Below, piece after piece: positions 50,892 through 60,204 of a stretch of 64,000 nt of DNA. Both the position numbers and the translations under genes were made by a program. The stretch is from a virus, in IMG/VR virus record IMGVR_UViG_3300043449_002191, positions 1 through 64,000 of that record, one strand, 5' to 3'. A model generated the notes under the pieces. It saw nothing but the letters and a program-made list of their open reading frames with translations. It was not told the DNA's origin and made no database searches. Numbering within the stretch: the first letter of the stretch is position 1; each line of letters starts with the position of its first letter.

Positions 50892-53114
50892 ATGGACAAG
50901 GTTAAAGCACTCAGACAATATATATCAAATTTTGTAAAAGGTGAAAACGTAGATGCCCTTTTAGGTGCATTAGGGGATTCATTACAATCTTTAGAAGATT
51001 TGTCTATTGCCGTTAACGATCAGCTAACAATTTCAACAGCTTCCGGCGTTTATTTAGATAAAAGATTGTCTGAACTTGGCATCACTAGACCTGCAGAACT
51101 TGGTATGGATGACCTTGCCTTCAGAAAAATGGGTATCCAAATCAATGCTCAAAAGCAAGTAACTGAGGCAATTCATACTGTACTCGGTACATTTTATGGT
51201 GAAGAGACTGTTAGAGCTTTCACTACATCTAGCATTGCTGGACCATACTTTCTGGAAGATGGCGACGACTTAATTTTTGAACTTGAAGACGGCGTACAGC
51301 AAACTATCGTAATCAATGAAGCAGATTTTTTAAACGTACAAGAAGCTACTGCAGAAGAATTAGCTGATGTAATTACTCGATCAATTAGAGCAGTCGGATA
51401 TGACAGCTATGCGCTAGTATATTTAGATATGGATACAGGTTTAAAGTATATTAGATTTTTTGGTGGAGCCAAAGGTCCGTATTCATTTATTAAGATCTTA
51501 GGCGGTAAACTTCAGTCTAAGTTAGAGTTCCCAGATATGCGTGGAACTTTTGTGCCAAATCTTATCAATACTCCAATCATTTGGCAAATCACTAGAACTA
51601 CTGGTTCAACTCACAGATTCAGATGGGTAGGTGGACCACAACCTGCATTGGATAAAGTTTCCCCTGAAGATTCAGTTCTAATCTATGGCCAACAATTGGC
51701 ATCAATCGGTATTGAAGGTACATTTACTGTGACAGGTGTTAGGCCTGCTCAACCGTTTGTTAGTCCTGATGCTGGTTATTTTGAAATAGAACTTGAAGGT
51801 TACGGCGCACTTAAATCTAGCACTCCAGACCTTATTCCACCAACTAATACCCCCACTGACACTTTCAGTATTGATATTAGTCAAGCTTACCATGATGACC
51901 TAAAATTCTTTTTGCCTAAGAAAAATACTCCTTATTCAAATACTAGGTATGCGCTTGCTTGGGAACCAGCTATAAATCTTTTGAGAGTTTATATGCCAGC
52001 TACAACTAAAGTTGTTCGCAGGGAAATCATTGGCGCTGCTCACTTACATTTGCTTTATTTGAATAATGAACTTAATGGCTCTTTCACAGATATTGAGATT
52101 CTTTCTGATAGATCATTCAGATACCCACAAAATGGCTACGATGTTATTGCAAGCGGTGGAACTGTTACGCATGGCTCTAATACCTATGATATAGAGTACA
52201 TTTTCAGGGAAAACTTCATGACTACAGTAGTATTAACCCCTGAGACTACACATAGTCTAACTGGAACGCTAGATGAATTCGGTAGACTAATGTCAACTGA
52301 AGTTGTAAGTATTTCTGTGCCTGATATGCCACAAGATGACTACTCTAATCCTTACAAAGGTCCTTACATCCTAGATCCGGCAGCAGAATATACGCTTACT
52401 GATAAGTTTGTAAAATTGAGAGAAGATGTCATTGGCGGCCAAACTAAAAACACAATTGTAGTAGAAGGCGTATTGCCAAACGAAGCTGGAATACTATTAT
52501 TCTCCTTAAACAAAGACGATCAAGAAGGTCCTGTCAGGTATTTAGCCACACAAACTGCCTCTGATGCTTTACCAAATCCAATCGTAAGTATTTCACAGTT
52601 TGGCACTACTGTAACAGTTACCACAACCACACCACATGGCGCAGCTGTAGGCGAAATGGTCGTAATTGCTGGCACTGCTAATTTCGATGGCTCATGGGAA
52701 GTTACTAGTACTCCTAGTTCAACAGTTTATAAGTTTATTAAAACTCCTGCTGCTACATTGTTTGAAAATACTGGTACATCAACTACTGTTGTCAATGGAG
52801 TTCTAAGCACACTTGTACTAGACCCTAGCTATGTTTTCCAGAATACCCACAGAATAAATGACGATGTTACCCTTATTTCTGATGATAAAGTTTATGAGCC
52901 TAGAGCAGATGGCTCAGACTATGGTCCATATGTTACAGGGACTGCAGAAGGCCAAGCTTTTGCTGAAAAATTGATTAAACAAATCACAGCTCTTGGAATT
53001 AACCTTGAAATAGTCATAGTATATCCAGATGATATCGGCTTAGGAAATGAGGGCGGTTCAGCTTCATTATCCGAACCACCGACTTCTGATAAGCTATTTG
53101 TTTGGGGCGTATAA
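50892..53114 (+). CDS. Baseplate protein (wedge or fibre connector)
   Basis: A 740-residue protein. The N-terminal about 100 residues are helical and similar in style to phage tail proteins that count or position on the baseplate (SLEDLSIAVNDQLTISTASGVYLDKRLSELGI, which resembles the J-like start). The rest is beta-rich. An HG-x-x-x-G-x-M-V-x-I element near residue 580 (TTPHGAAVGEMVVIAG ... FDGSWEV) is also present in the giant J-like protein, showing domain sharing. No ribosome site of strength is visible before the ATG (CATAGGTATCA). It is a structural protein by position; the exact role is not determined. Confidence 0.6.
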   Translation: MDKVKALRQYISNFVKGENVDALLGALGDSLQSLEDLSIAVNDQLTISTASGVYLDKRLSELGITRPAELGMDDLAFRKMGIQINAQKQVTEAIHTVLGTFYGEETVRAFTTSSIAGPYFLEDGDDLIFELEDGVQQTIVINEADFLNVQEATAEELADVITRSIRAVGYDSYALVYLDMDTGLKYIRFFGGAKGPYSFIKILGGKLQSKLEFPDMRGTFVPNLINTPIIWQITRTTGSTHRFRWVGGPQPALDKVSPEDSVLIYGQQLASIGIEGTFTVTGVRPAQPFVSPDAGYFEIELEGYGALKSSTPDLIPPTNTPTDTFSIDISQAYHDDLKFFLPKKNTPYSNTRYALAWEPAINLLRVYMPATTKVVRREIIGAAHLHLLYLNNELNGSFTDIEILSDRSFRYPQNGYDVIASGGTVTHGSNTYDIEYIFRENFMTTVVLTPETTHSLTGTLDEFGRLMSTEVVSISVPDMPQDDYSNPYKGPYILDPAAEYTLTDKFVKLREDVIGGQTKNTIVVEGVLPNEAGILLFSLNKDDQEGPVRYLATQTASDALPNPIVSISQFGTTVTVTTTTPHGAAVGEMVVIAGTANFDGSWEVTSTPSSTVYKFIKTPAATLFENTGTSTTVVNGVLSTLVLDPSYVFQNTHRINDDVTLISDDKVYEPRADGSDYGPYVTGTAEGQAFAEKLIKQITALGINLEIVIVYPDDIGLGNEGGSASLSEPPTSDKLFVWGV

Positions 53115-53569
53115 TGAGATCAATTGCTTTAACTAGTGCAAGTTTATTGTTAAAAGTAGCTTACGAAGACGGTAAAGAGAAAGTCATCGGGTTCGCCAAA
53201 GGTCTAAGTGTTGCAGTCTCCCAAGGCCATAAAAACACTTTTGTAGTAGATAGCCCGTTTCCAGCTGAAATGGCTCAAGGCACCCAACCGATGATCGTAA
53301 AAGGCTCACTTACCACTTATTTACCTAAAGGTTCTACGCCAGAATCATCAGGTCTAGTTCCATATAGACTAAGCTTGAGGAATGATGAAAATGCCTCAAC
53401 TTCTAAATTTATGCATCTTCGGGTATACGATAGAACGACAGATACCTTAGTTTTTTCTGCCGATTATTGTAAAGTAACGAGCTATAATATAAATATGATG
53501 GCCAGAGGCATAGTCGAGGTCCAGTTCCAATTTGACGGGATGTACCTGACCCCTGGAAATACTGTTTAA
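53114..53569 (+). CDS. Small baseplate/tail protein
   Basis: I choose the ATG at 53114, overlapping the previous stop as TAATG, over the upstream TTG at 53102. The product has 151 residues and a beta-sandwich look (SLLLKVAYEDGKEKVIGFAKGLSVAVSQGHKN, FMHLRVYDRTTDTLVFSADY, MARGIVEVQFQFDGMYL). It resembles small tube-like or tail-terminator-type proteins, and the QGHKNTFVVDSPFPAEMAQG tract is characteristic. The position suggests a tube-initiator or wedge-completing role, but this is inference. Confidence 0.55.
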   Translation: MRSIALTSASLLLKVAYEDGKEKVIGFAKGLSVAVSQGHKNTFVVDSPFPAEMAQGTQPMIVKGSLTTYLPKGSTPESSGLVPYRLSLRNDENASTSKFMHLRVYDRTTDTLVFSADYCKVTSYNINMMARGIVEVQFQFDGMYLTPGNTV

Positions 53570-53570
53570 A

Positions 53571-53579
53571 CCTAATCTT
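53571..53579 (+). promoter_or_regulatory. Late motif CCTAATCTT
   Basis: Two bases after the preceding TAA, followed by ATTAG; 21 bases before the ATG at 53601. Confidence 0.65.
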
Positions 53580-53600
53580 ATTAGTACAACGGAGTATTAA

Positions 53601-56600
53601 ATGTCAGTCAAAAGACGCTTAAGTTTTTATAGTGGAATGCGTATAGATATCCCACACATAAGATCATTAGAATCTTCTGTGTCACATGACTTTGATATGA
53701 TGGCCAGAGGTTTAATTACAGGCCTAAATAATCCGTATTTAATCAGAGGTTTCAAAATCTCTATCCCTACCGCAGCCGTTAATGCTTCCTCACTTAGTAT
53801 TGAAGTTGCTGACTCCGCACTTTTACATTCTTCCGCAACTGAGTCCGGCACTATCCTTTTGATTGATCCTACAGAGCCATTACAGGTTTTAGATAGCACC
53901 AATACAAAAGTTATTGGTTCATTCCAGCCTAATACAGTTAACTATATCGGCTTGGATTACCGCAGAGTTTCCGACACTACCACGCTTGATCAAACGGCAG
54001 GGTGGTCTGCATCCCAAAATCTAGAATACCAAAGGTCAGTCCCAATCGGGAGAATCTTAGACTACAGATTTGTAGTATCTACTAACGGATTCGGGAAGAA
54101 TCTGCCTTTATATTTAGTAAAAACGACCTCAACTAATGCGGTAGAATGGATATCGAAAGCTTCCCCAAATTTGTTCAGGCTGGGTAGTGGCGGAGCTAAT
54201 CCTGATCCTTATCATTCATTTAATTTTGGTGTAGAGCCACTTTCAGGCGAACGCTCTGAATATTTATCTACTAATCCTAATCATCCAAATCCAGTAACAA
54301 CTGGACCTAATCCAGATTCGAATGTTTTTGAGTATGGCGATTTTGCTATCAAGAATTTGAAAGAGTGGATGGATGCCGTAATGACCAGATTCAAAGAAAT
54401 TGGTAACTCCACTTTCTGGTACAAGTCTAGTCTTTTACCTGATTCGGCTGCAAATACTTCTGATATCTGGAATGATGCCCTTGGTTCAGTTTTAACTGGT
54501 GTTGGTAACTTATCGTACAATCTTATTTTAGAATCTTCATTGCCATCAACTGGTGCCTTTCAGTCAAGAGTTAAATACCCAGATATTTCTGCTGGAGATG
54601 TCTTTGTTAAAGGGTTAACTTCTAGTGCCAAGGCAACTCTATCATCTTACTCTAACGGCAAGCTTGTTGTAAATAGCTTGACTGGCGGCACATTTATCTA
54701 CAATGAAGATCTTAAAACATACAGATCATTGAATCCTGATAAGAATTTGTTTGAAATCATGGATGCTAACTGGAATGGTAGTAAATTTGCCCACATGAGA
54801 ATGCTTGAGCCTACGCCTTCCACTTTAAGCAATATTGTATCTTGGTCATATGAAAATATGACAGATTCTGATGAATTCAGCTTTTCTGTTATTAAAGCTA
54901 TTGTAACTGATGCATCAGCTATGCAAGCTGGTGACCTGATGTTTGTAACTGGGCTATTACTTCCAGACCCTGAATATCATATCGAAAACGTAGTACAGCT
55001 ACAGGAAGTCAATACTTCTACAAATGAAGTTACATTTATTTGGGGTGAGCATTTATACTTAAGTTCAGGTGTCCCCACTGTTGAGTCTGGAAACTCATTA
55101 GGACCAGCATCCCATTCAAGTGTTTACCCTTTTATGCCTAGATTCTTAGTAGATTCTTGGGAACTTGATGGAACTAATGCTAAAATTACCACCAATGGTC
55201 AGCACAATATCAGACCTATCAGAACATATGTCTGTGACACTAACTTAGGCTCAAACATTATCACTACAGTTTCTACAGCAGAGTTGGTTCCTGGTGATGT
55301 CATCGTAGGTGCAGGTATTGCTGATTACTCAGTTGTAGCAACAGTTGATAGTTTGACTCAATTTACTATCAACAAAAATGCTACTGCTACAGCTTCAGGC
55401 GTTACTTTAGAGGCTCGTCACAGAATTTTAGTTTCTGGACTTGAGACTAGCAATAGCGATTTCCCTAAAACATCCTGGTTTGACGCTGATGTTGACTCAG
55501 AAAACTATGTTATTATTGATGTAGGTAGTGCTAGCGGTACACCACAAGTTGCTTCAGGCGCTCACATTAAATCTGTTTTCCATAAGTCTGAGATCTCTGT
55601 TTTTGAGGCAACTCCGTCTGAATACTCAGTTGGCTCCCAAGCATTGTACTTAATGGGTGAGACTGCTGGTGTTTACTACGTAGGTCCAGATACATTACCT
55701 GTACTTAACCAAGCTTCTGGTCCATACTATATGGAAGTTGTGGTAGCTGAATCAATCGTACAAGATCCAGCTAAAGTTTCTACTATTTCTAACGCAGCTT
55801 CTGGTTGGTGGTCTTCTACCTATGCTAATCCTGAGTATATTAAAGTAGAAATAGAGCCTGGGCATTCACATAACTTGTCCACTAGCGGCAGCGGATTTAC
55901 CTCCTCTGTTACAATTTACGGTGATAGCACTAAGTCTGTATTTATTAAATCTTACAGCAACGTAAATATTATTGTTATAGATTCTGAGCATTTTATCATT
56001 CAAGATCAGGCTGTTACTTCAGTTCAAGCCGATTACACTAATTCTGGCTTAGCTGATTCTACTTTCGTGAATTTTGCTGATAACCCATACTCTGGTCCTA
56101 TTGCTTGGGATGCAGACATGGTAATCAAGTCTATTGTAGGCGATAAGCGTGTAGTTATCCCTGCTACTGCAACTTGTTATGATTCTACAGTTGAAAACCA
56201 AAGTTCTGCAGCTAACCAGTTCAATATCAATGGTATCACAGGAACTGCTTACCTACAAGATGGCGAAGTTGCTTACATTATTCTCGATAGAAATAAAGTG
56301 GTCAGTAGCGGAGCTTATTGGTCTGTAAACGAAGCTAGCAATACCATTATCGGCTCTACTTTGGCTTTAGATAAAGATAATTTGCCACTTGAAGAAGGCG
56401 ACTTCGTTAAATTTGAAGATGAAGATGACTCTAAATGGATTAGAATTTCTAGTGTTGGCGCAACTAGCATCAGTATAACTACCGACGATAATCAAACTCC
56501 TACAGCCTTGCAACGTCCAGCTAAGAGCGGCAGACTTGTTTATGCTAAGGGAACTTACAACAAGCTTTATGTTAAGCCTCACCATGCAGTAGAACCATCA

Positions 56601-58397
56601 GCTGATGTTTATTGGCTAGCCGTTCGTCGTGATAACTATGGGTATAAATCTAAAGTTTATTTCCGTGGTCTTGAGCTTACTATCGGGGAAGTCCGTGAGA
56701 TCAGTGCCCCTACATCTAGCAATATCCTATTATACATTGGTGCGGAGTCAGAAGCTTCTGTTAATCCGACTTATACAGCTATCGACAGCTCTGGTGATTA
56801 CAAGTATTCTGAAGACTTCTTGATCACACAGATTGATAATGCTACTAAAATGGTTACATTGAATAACCCAGTTCCGCTTGGACCTCAAGTTCAAGATAGA
56901 ATTGTTAAAATTACTGGTACAACTGAGCAAGTCTGGACAATCAAACATTTAGTGACCTCTAAGACTTTTATTGTAACTGAGGATACAGCCGATCTTTCTG
57001 CTGGAGATGCAGTTAAGTACAGACAAATGAACCAAAACATTCAAGATTCTGACAACCTTACTTTGGCTATCAGAAAAGAAGATCGTAATCTTGGTTCAGT
57101 ACAAACAGCCTTATCTAAGCCTGTTTATGATGAAAGCGTTTATATACAACAGATCATTTTAACTTCAGGTGATAACGTAAAATCTGGCAGCTATATCTAT
57201 CAAGGCCCACAATATAATCCTACTGCTCTTGCATGGGTGTTACATGGAAACCAAACTGGACAAACAGATACAGTTGAGGGAGCAAGCTTAGCACTTCCAG
57301 GCGGACATCCTAGTCTTCCTACCGATGCAGCTTTAATCCATGTTTATTCTGGCACATTTTCTAGCGGAGATGTAGTTTACCAAAATAGTTCTGCTGTAGG
57401 TACAATTACTGGCTCAATTACTGCCCCTGCCCTTTACGGCAACACGACTGCTGGTGGAGTAGAGCTTATTTTACCTCCTAATAGAAGAACAGAAGTCAAA
57501 GGCTCTGGCGGATACGTGACTTTCGGTACTCATTCTTTCTATAAAGCTAGCGAAGAGGAGACTTTAGCTGGCGAAGAATTGATGGTATTTGTTAATGATA
57601 CTGCTCGCCAAGCTGCTGTTGATTACGATGAAACTTTCGGTGGTCCTAAAGCTAAGATCAGACTCAGAAGAACTACCCCTCCAAACACTAGAATGCGTTT
57701 CCGTGTAATGTCATCTTTTGGTAGCGTAGTTGCTGCTAAAGCTGGTGATGTCACTCTGCAATCTGCTTATAACTCAGGTGCCACTATTGGCACATCTGCT
57801 GGAAGACCTGTAACTATTACTTCTAATGATACTGCTTCAGGTGCTGTTGGACAATTGATTAGAGGCTCCCTGCAAATTAACGGCGGTGTCAATCAACTTG
57901 GTGGTATCTATAATGAAACAGGCGCAGGTGATCAGACTTTTGTCGTAGGTAATGAAAACGATAAGCCTAAAGAAGTTTGGTCTGGCTTAGAGGCAGTTAA
58001 AACCCACACTTCGCACCCAGGTTCTGCTTGGATTCGTAAGACTGCAGCTCAGATCGTTATTGGTGACGCTGCTACTGCTATTACTGGCTCAGCTATTACT
58101 CTTGAAGATAATACAACCTACAGAATTAAAATTAGTGCTGTAGGCCGTAGGTCGGATGGAACTTTTGGTGCTGGATCTTTCAGCATCGAAGGTACATTCT
58201 ACAGAAGTCTAGGCGGTTCAGCTCAAGCTGCTGGAATGCCAGTCTCTTACATTATCGGTGCTGATGGCGATGGCCAAAACTGGGCTATTGTTTTCGGTGT
58301 AAGCGGTAACGATGTGACTATGATGGTTTACGGCTCAGCAGGTGCAACAATCCAATGGGTTTGCTCTATTGATTACCAAGCCGTAGCTTCGACTTAA
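53601..58397 (+). CDS. Large baseplate/tail-fibre structural protein
   Basis: A 1598-residue protein starting with a baseplate-like N-terminus (SFYSGMRIDIPHIRSLES, DMMARGLITGLNNPYLIRGFKISIPT). A long series of beta domains follows, including EPGHSHNLSTSG and paired HG/D-x-V modules. The C-terminal about 100 residues (ALTITG-type strand, DNTTYRIKISAVGRRSDGTFG, GADGDGQNWAIVFGV, ATIQWVCSIDYQAVA) form a beta-rich domain typical of the receptor-facing end of phage fibres. RBS GGAG lies 8 bases before the ATG. It closes the baseplate operon and is likely the peripheral wedge or a fibre that docks to it. Confidence 0.6.
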   Translation: MSVKRRLSFYSGMRIDIPHIRSLESSVSHDFDMMARGLITGLNNPYLIRGFKISIPTAAVNASSLSIEVADSALLHSSATESGTILLIDPTEPLQVLDSTNTKVIGSFQPNTVNYIGLDYRRVSDTTTLDQTAGWSASQNLEYQRSVPIGRILDYRFVVSTNGFGKNLPLYLVKTTSTNAVEWISKASPNLFRLGSGGANPDPYHSFNFGVEPLSGERSEYLSTNPNHPNPVTTGPNPDSNVFEYGDFAIKNLKEWMDAVMTRFKEIGNSTFWYKSSLLPDSAANTSDIWNDALGSVLTGVGNLSYNLILESSLPSTGAFQSRVKYPDISAGDVFVKGLTSSAKATLSSYSNGKLVVNSLTGGTFIYNEDLKTYRSLNPDKNLFEIMDANWNGSKFAHMRMLEPTPSTLSNIVSWSYENMTDSDEFSFSVIKAIVTDASAMQAGDLMFVTGLLLPDPEYHIENVVQLQEVNTSTNEVTFIWGEHLYLSSGVPTVESGNSLGPASHSSVYPFMPRFLVDSWELDGTNAKITTNGQHNIRPIRTYVCDTNLGSNIITTVSTAELVPGDVIVGAGIADYSVVATVDSLTQFTINKNATATASGVTLEARHRILVSGLETSNSDFPKTSWFDADVDSENYVIIDVGSASGTPQVASGAHIKSVFHKSEISVFEATPSEYSVGSQALYLMGETAGVYYVGPDTLPVLNQASGPYYMEVVVAESIVQDPAKVSTISNAASGWWSSTYANPEYIKVEIEPGHSHNLSTSGSGFTSSVTIYGDSTKSVFIKSYSNVNIIVIDSEHFIIQDQAVTSVQADYTNSGLADSTFVNFADNPYSGPIAWDADMVIKSIVGDKRVVIPATATCYDSTVENQSSAANQFNINGITGTAYLQDGEVAYIILDRNKVVSSGAYWSVNEASNTIIGSTLALDKDNLPLEEGDFVKFEDEDDSKWIRISSVGATSISITTDDNQTPTALQRPAKSGRLVYAKGTYNKLYVKPHHAVEPSADVYWLAVRRDNYGYKSKVYFRGLELTIGEVREISAPTSSNILLYIGAESEASVNPTYTAIDSSGDYKYSEDFLITQIDNATKMVTLNNPVPLGPQVQDRIVKITGTTEQVWTIKHLVTSKTFIVTEDTADLSAGDAVKYRQMNQNIQDSDNLTLAIRKEDRNLGSVQTALSKPVYDESVYIQQIILTSGDNVKSGSYIYQGPQYNPTALAWVLHGNQTGQTDTVEGASLALPGGHPSLPTDAALIHVYSGTFSSGDVVYQNSSAVGTITGSITAPALYGNTTAGGVELILPPNRRTEVKGSGGYVTFGTHSFYKASEEETLAGEELMVFVNDTARQAAVDYDETFGGPKAKIRLRRTTPPNTRMRFRVMSSFGSVVAAKAGDVTLQSAYNSGATIGTSAGRPVTITSNDTASGAVGQLIRGSLQINGGVNQLGGIYNETGAGDQTFVVGNENDKPKEVWSGLEAVKTHTSHPGSAWIRKTAAQIVIGDAATAITGSAITLEDNTTYRIKISAVGRRSDGTFGAGSFSIEGTFYRSLGGSAQAAGMPVSYIIGADGDGQNWAIVFGVSGNDVTMMVYGSAGATIQWVCSIDYQAVAST

Positions 58398-58993
58398 CGG
58401 GTCATTGATTCGTAAGTTTCTGTAGCCCATACACTTGAGGGCAAGGCAGTTTTCTTATCAAGGTATGTCTGATATGAGAACCAAACTTGAGCCTTGCCCG
58501 TGAACATATTTTCAACCAACCCATCCCAATACTTAGCGTAAATTCTCTGATAATAAGTACTTGATACTAAGTATGAGTATGTTGACATAATCTTTTCAAT
58601 TTCATTGCCTTCAATAAGTACCCCACTATCGTCATGATCAGCATTACGTACACAATGATCTAACTCATGATATATTAAAGTATATTTACCGATCTCCTTA
58701 AATCTATCCCAATAGTCAGTACTGATAGTGACAGTCTTTATAACTTTAGAAGTAGCTGTAATTCCTTCCATAGATCGTTCTTCACCGAGTACACATTGAC
58801 CTAAACGGTTTTCAGGCAACTTACCACTTTTAATTATAAGGTTTTCGGTATCAATACGTTTGCCGTAAGATGCAGCATCAGTGAAGTAAGCCTTAGCGTA
58901 TTTTTTGTACTTTTCTTCCATTTTAGGGTTGAAAGTAACTTCTTTAGAGCAGGCTGAGAGTAAAAGCAATAAAACAACAAATAAAAGTCTCAT
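58394..58993 (-). CDS. Lipoprotein with HExxHx6H zinc-peptidase motif (paralogue B)
   Basis: A 199-residue protein with a clear lipoprotein signal peptide: MRLLFVVLLLLLSAC, lipobox LSAC. The motif HELDHCVRNADH has the same spacing (HExxH, then His 7 later) as the protein encoded at 30040. The region before it also aligns (YGKRIDTENLII versus FGKNINTQNVVV), so the two are paralogues separated by 28 kb. It is tail-to-tail with the large structural gene and is preceded by a small membrane protein gene. Its lipid anchor would place it in the cell envelope. A peptidase role is predicted from the motif only. Confidence 0.65.
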   Translation of the reverse strand: MRLLFVVLLLLLSACSKEVTFNPKMEEKYKKYAKAYFTDAASYGKRIDTENLIIKSGKLPENRLGQCVLGEERSMEGITATSKVIKTVTISTDYWDRFKEIGKYTLIYHELDHCVRNADHDDSGVLIEGNEIEKIMSTYSYLVSSTYYQRIYAKYWDGLVENMFTGKAQVWFSYQTYLDKKTALPSSVWATETYESMTR

Positions 58994-59002
58994 AATTACT
59001 CC

Positions 59003-59161
59003 TTACGACAAAATAAAAGTTAAGATTGCAGGTAAAATTACAGTTGAGATAACCATAATTAAGCCCATAGCGAACATGACATTGCCTTGGGGCGTAGAGA
59101 TATAAGTATTGCCGTTTTCGTCCGTGAACACGTAATCTTCGGGTTTACATTCTTTAAACAT
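59003..59161 (-). CDS. Small single-pass membrane protein
   Basis: A 52-residue ORF starting 11 codons before any other ATG, with GGAGGCTTTT before it. The N-terminal half is polar (CKPEDYVFTDENGNTYISTPQG) and the C-terminal half is one hydrophobic helix (VMFAMGLIMVISTVILPAILTFILS). It sits 9 bases before the lipoprotein start, so it is probably co-translated. An upstream AGCCTC can pair with the GAGGCT of its ribosome site, so translation may be controlled. Confidence 0.65.
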   Translation of the reverse strand: MFKECKPEDYVFTDENGNTYISTPQGNVMFAMGLIMVISTVILPAILTFILS

Positions 59162-59240
59162 AAAAGCCTCCATACACATACAGATTAACGTGCTTAGAGG
59201 CTATTGTCAATAATAAATATAACAATGTATCGGTTTGATA

Positions 59241-59483
59241 CTATTCTTCGTGGTAATCGGTTCTAAAAGTGGTTTTTACTCTTGTTAAGAGTTCTTTTGA
59301 TTCTAGGTAAAATTCGTCTTTCCATTCAACTTGATAGCTATCTGCTGTTTTTTGAGACACAGGTCTAGTATGAGTCACCATTCTGAGCATGGATAATATT
59401 TGCCCAAATCTTCCATCAGGAAATTTTTCCACTGCTTCAGTCAGGATTTTAAGTAGCTCTCTATTTGCTTCTAACCTAGTCAT
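59241..59483 (-). CDS. Small conserved phage protein, unknown function
   Basis: An 80-residue helical protein. The segment REL..I..AVEKFPDGRFGQILSMLRMV followed by DEFYLESKELL resembles a small family common in phage genomes (typical core FP-x-x-RFGQIL then DPFYEES). Its function is unknown. It overlaps the upstream gene by one base (ATGA-type junction), so translational coupling is likely. Confidence 0.6.
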   Translation of the reverse strand: MTRLEANRELLKILTEAVEKFPDGRFGQILSMLRMVTHTRPVSQKTADSYQVEWKDEFYLESKELLTRVKTTFRTDYHEE

Positions 59484-59713
59484 TAAAATCGCCCACTGTT
59501 AAGTTTTAGCAAAGCTTCCATAGTCCTGATTTCTTTCTTGATGGGCTCGTAATACCCTACGAAATAAGGTTTGCTGTTAAAGTAATAATACGGGCCAGGG
59601 ATCTCAACCACATTGATCTTTGCGTACAATGCGTAATAATTTCTAAAACCCAGGTCAGCCAAAAGCTTTTCTCGTACCTCTTCATTGCAAAATATATCGT
59701 AAGGCTTACTCAT
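59483..59713 (-). CDS. Small protein of unknown function
   Basis: A 76-residue protein rich in Tyr/Phe and Pro in the middle (VEIPGPYYYFNSKPYFVGYYE) with a helical C-terminus. It begins 1 base after the LuxR-type gene stops and touches the next gene, forming one transcript with the HTH regulator. No family recognised. Confidence 0.5.
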   Translation of the reverse strand: MSKPYDIFCNEEVREKLLADLGFRNYYALYAKINVVEIPGPYYYFNSKPYFVGYYEPIKKEIRTMEALLKLNSGRF

Positions 59714-59714
59714 A

Positions 59715-59939
59715 TTACTGTCCTTGTGTTACTGTATATACAATAAACTGAGAACGACTTTTAGTGTTAGTCTTTTTAAAGATATTAGTCAAATGAAATT
59801 TAACTGTTTTCTCCGAGACATAGAGCTGACTGGCAACTTCCTTGTTAGAAAGCCCAGTTGCAACTAGTTGTGCAACTTCCAATTCACGTCCACTTAGTCC
59901 TGCCGTCCTTAAAAGATCTGTAGCTTTTTGTGTTAGCAT
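59715..59939 (-). CDS. Stand-alone LuxR/GerE-type HTH regulator
   Basis: A 74-residue protein that is almost only a GerE/LuxR DNA-binding domain: LSGRELEVAQLVATGLSNKEVASQLYVSEKTVKFHLTNIFKKTNTKSR. It has no sensor or receiver domain, unlike most LuxR-type proteins. RBS TAGGAGG and a TGAGGTATAAT promoter precede it, so it heads its own operon. Such short HTH proteins in phages usually act on phage or host transcription; the target is unknown. Confidence 0.85.
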   Translation of the reverse strand: MLTQKATDLLRTAGLSGRELEVAQLVATGLSNKEVASQLYVSEKTVKFHLTNIFKKTNTKSRSQFIVYTVTQGQ

Positions 59940-59958
59940 AATTTCCTCCTATATTAGT

Positions 59959-59964
59959 ATTATA
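59959..59964 (-). promoter_or_regulatory. -10 box (TATAAT) before LuxR-type gene
   Basis: Minus-strand TTGAGGTATAATAC lies 19 bases before the ATG at 59939. It matches the promoter-like element before the hub gene at 36034 nearly base for base. Confidence 0.55.
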
Positions 59965-59990
59965 CCTCAAAAACTAAACTTTAATCTAGA

Positions 59991-60203
59991 TTAATCACCA
60001 TTTCCATGGATTTCTTCCAAAACTTCATCACCAATTTCTGTAACGCTAATTATTCTTTCGTAAATCGGTGGATACATAAGCTTTTTTACACCGTCACCGA
60101 TTCTTGGTGCATAGCGTTTATCACCAACTGAAACTGTTAAACTCTTAGTATATGCCTCTTGGCCTTCTTGGGTCACTTCTATTGTTATATGATACTTTGC
60201 CAT
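59991..60203 (-). CDS. Small protein downstream of AAA+ ATPase
   Basis: Start chosen at the ATG at 60203 (MAKYHITIEV); the longer open frame to 60284 only runs through the ATPase coding region. It encodes 70 residues with a beta-type N-terminal half (YHITIEVTQEGQEAYTKSLTVSVGD). It begins 1 base after the ATPase stop, indicating co-expression. No family recognised. Confidence 0.55.
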   Translation of the reverse strand: MAKYHITIEVTQEGQEAYTKSLTVSVGDKRYAPRIGDGVKKLMYPPIYERIISVTEIGDEVLEEIHGNGD

Positions 60204-60204
60204 A

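Noticed and set aside
54276-54284. CCTAATCAT inside the large baseplate gene
   Set aside because: One base differs, and it is far from any gene start.
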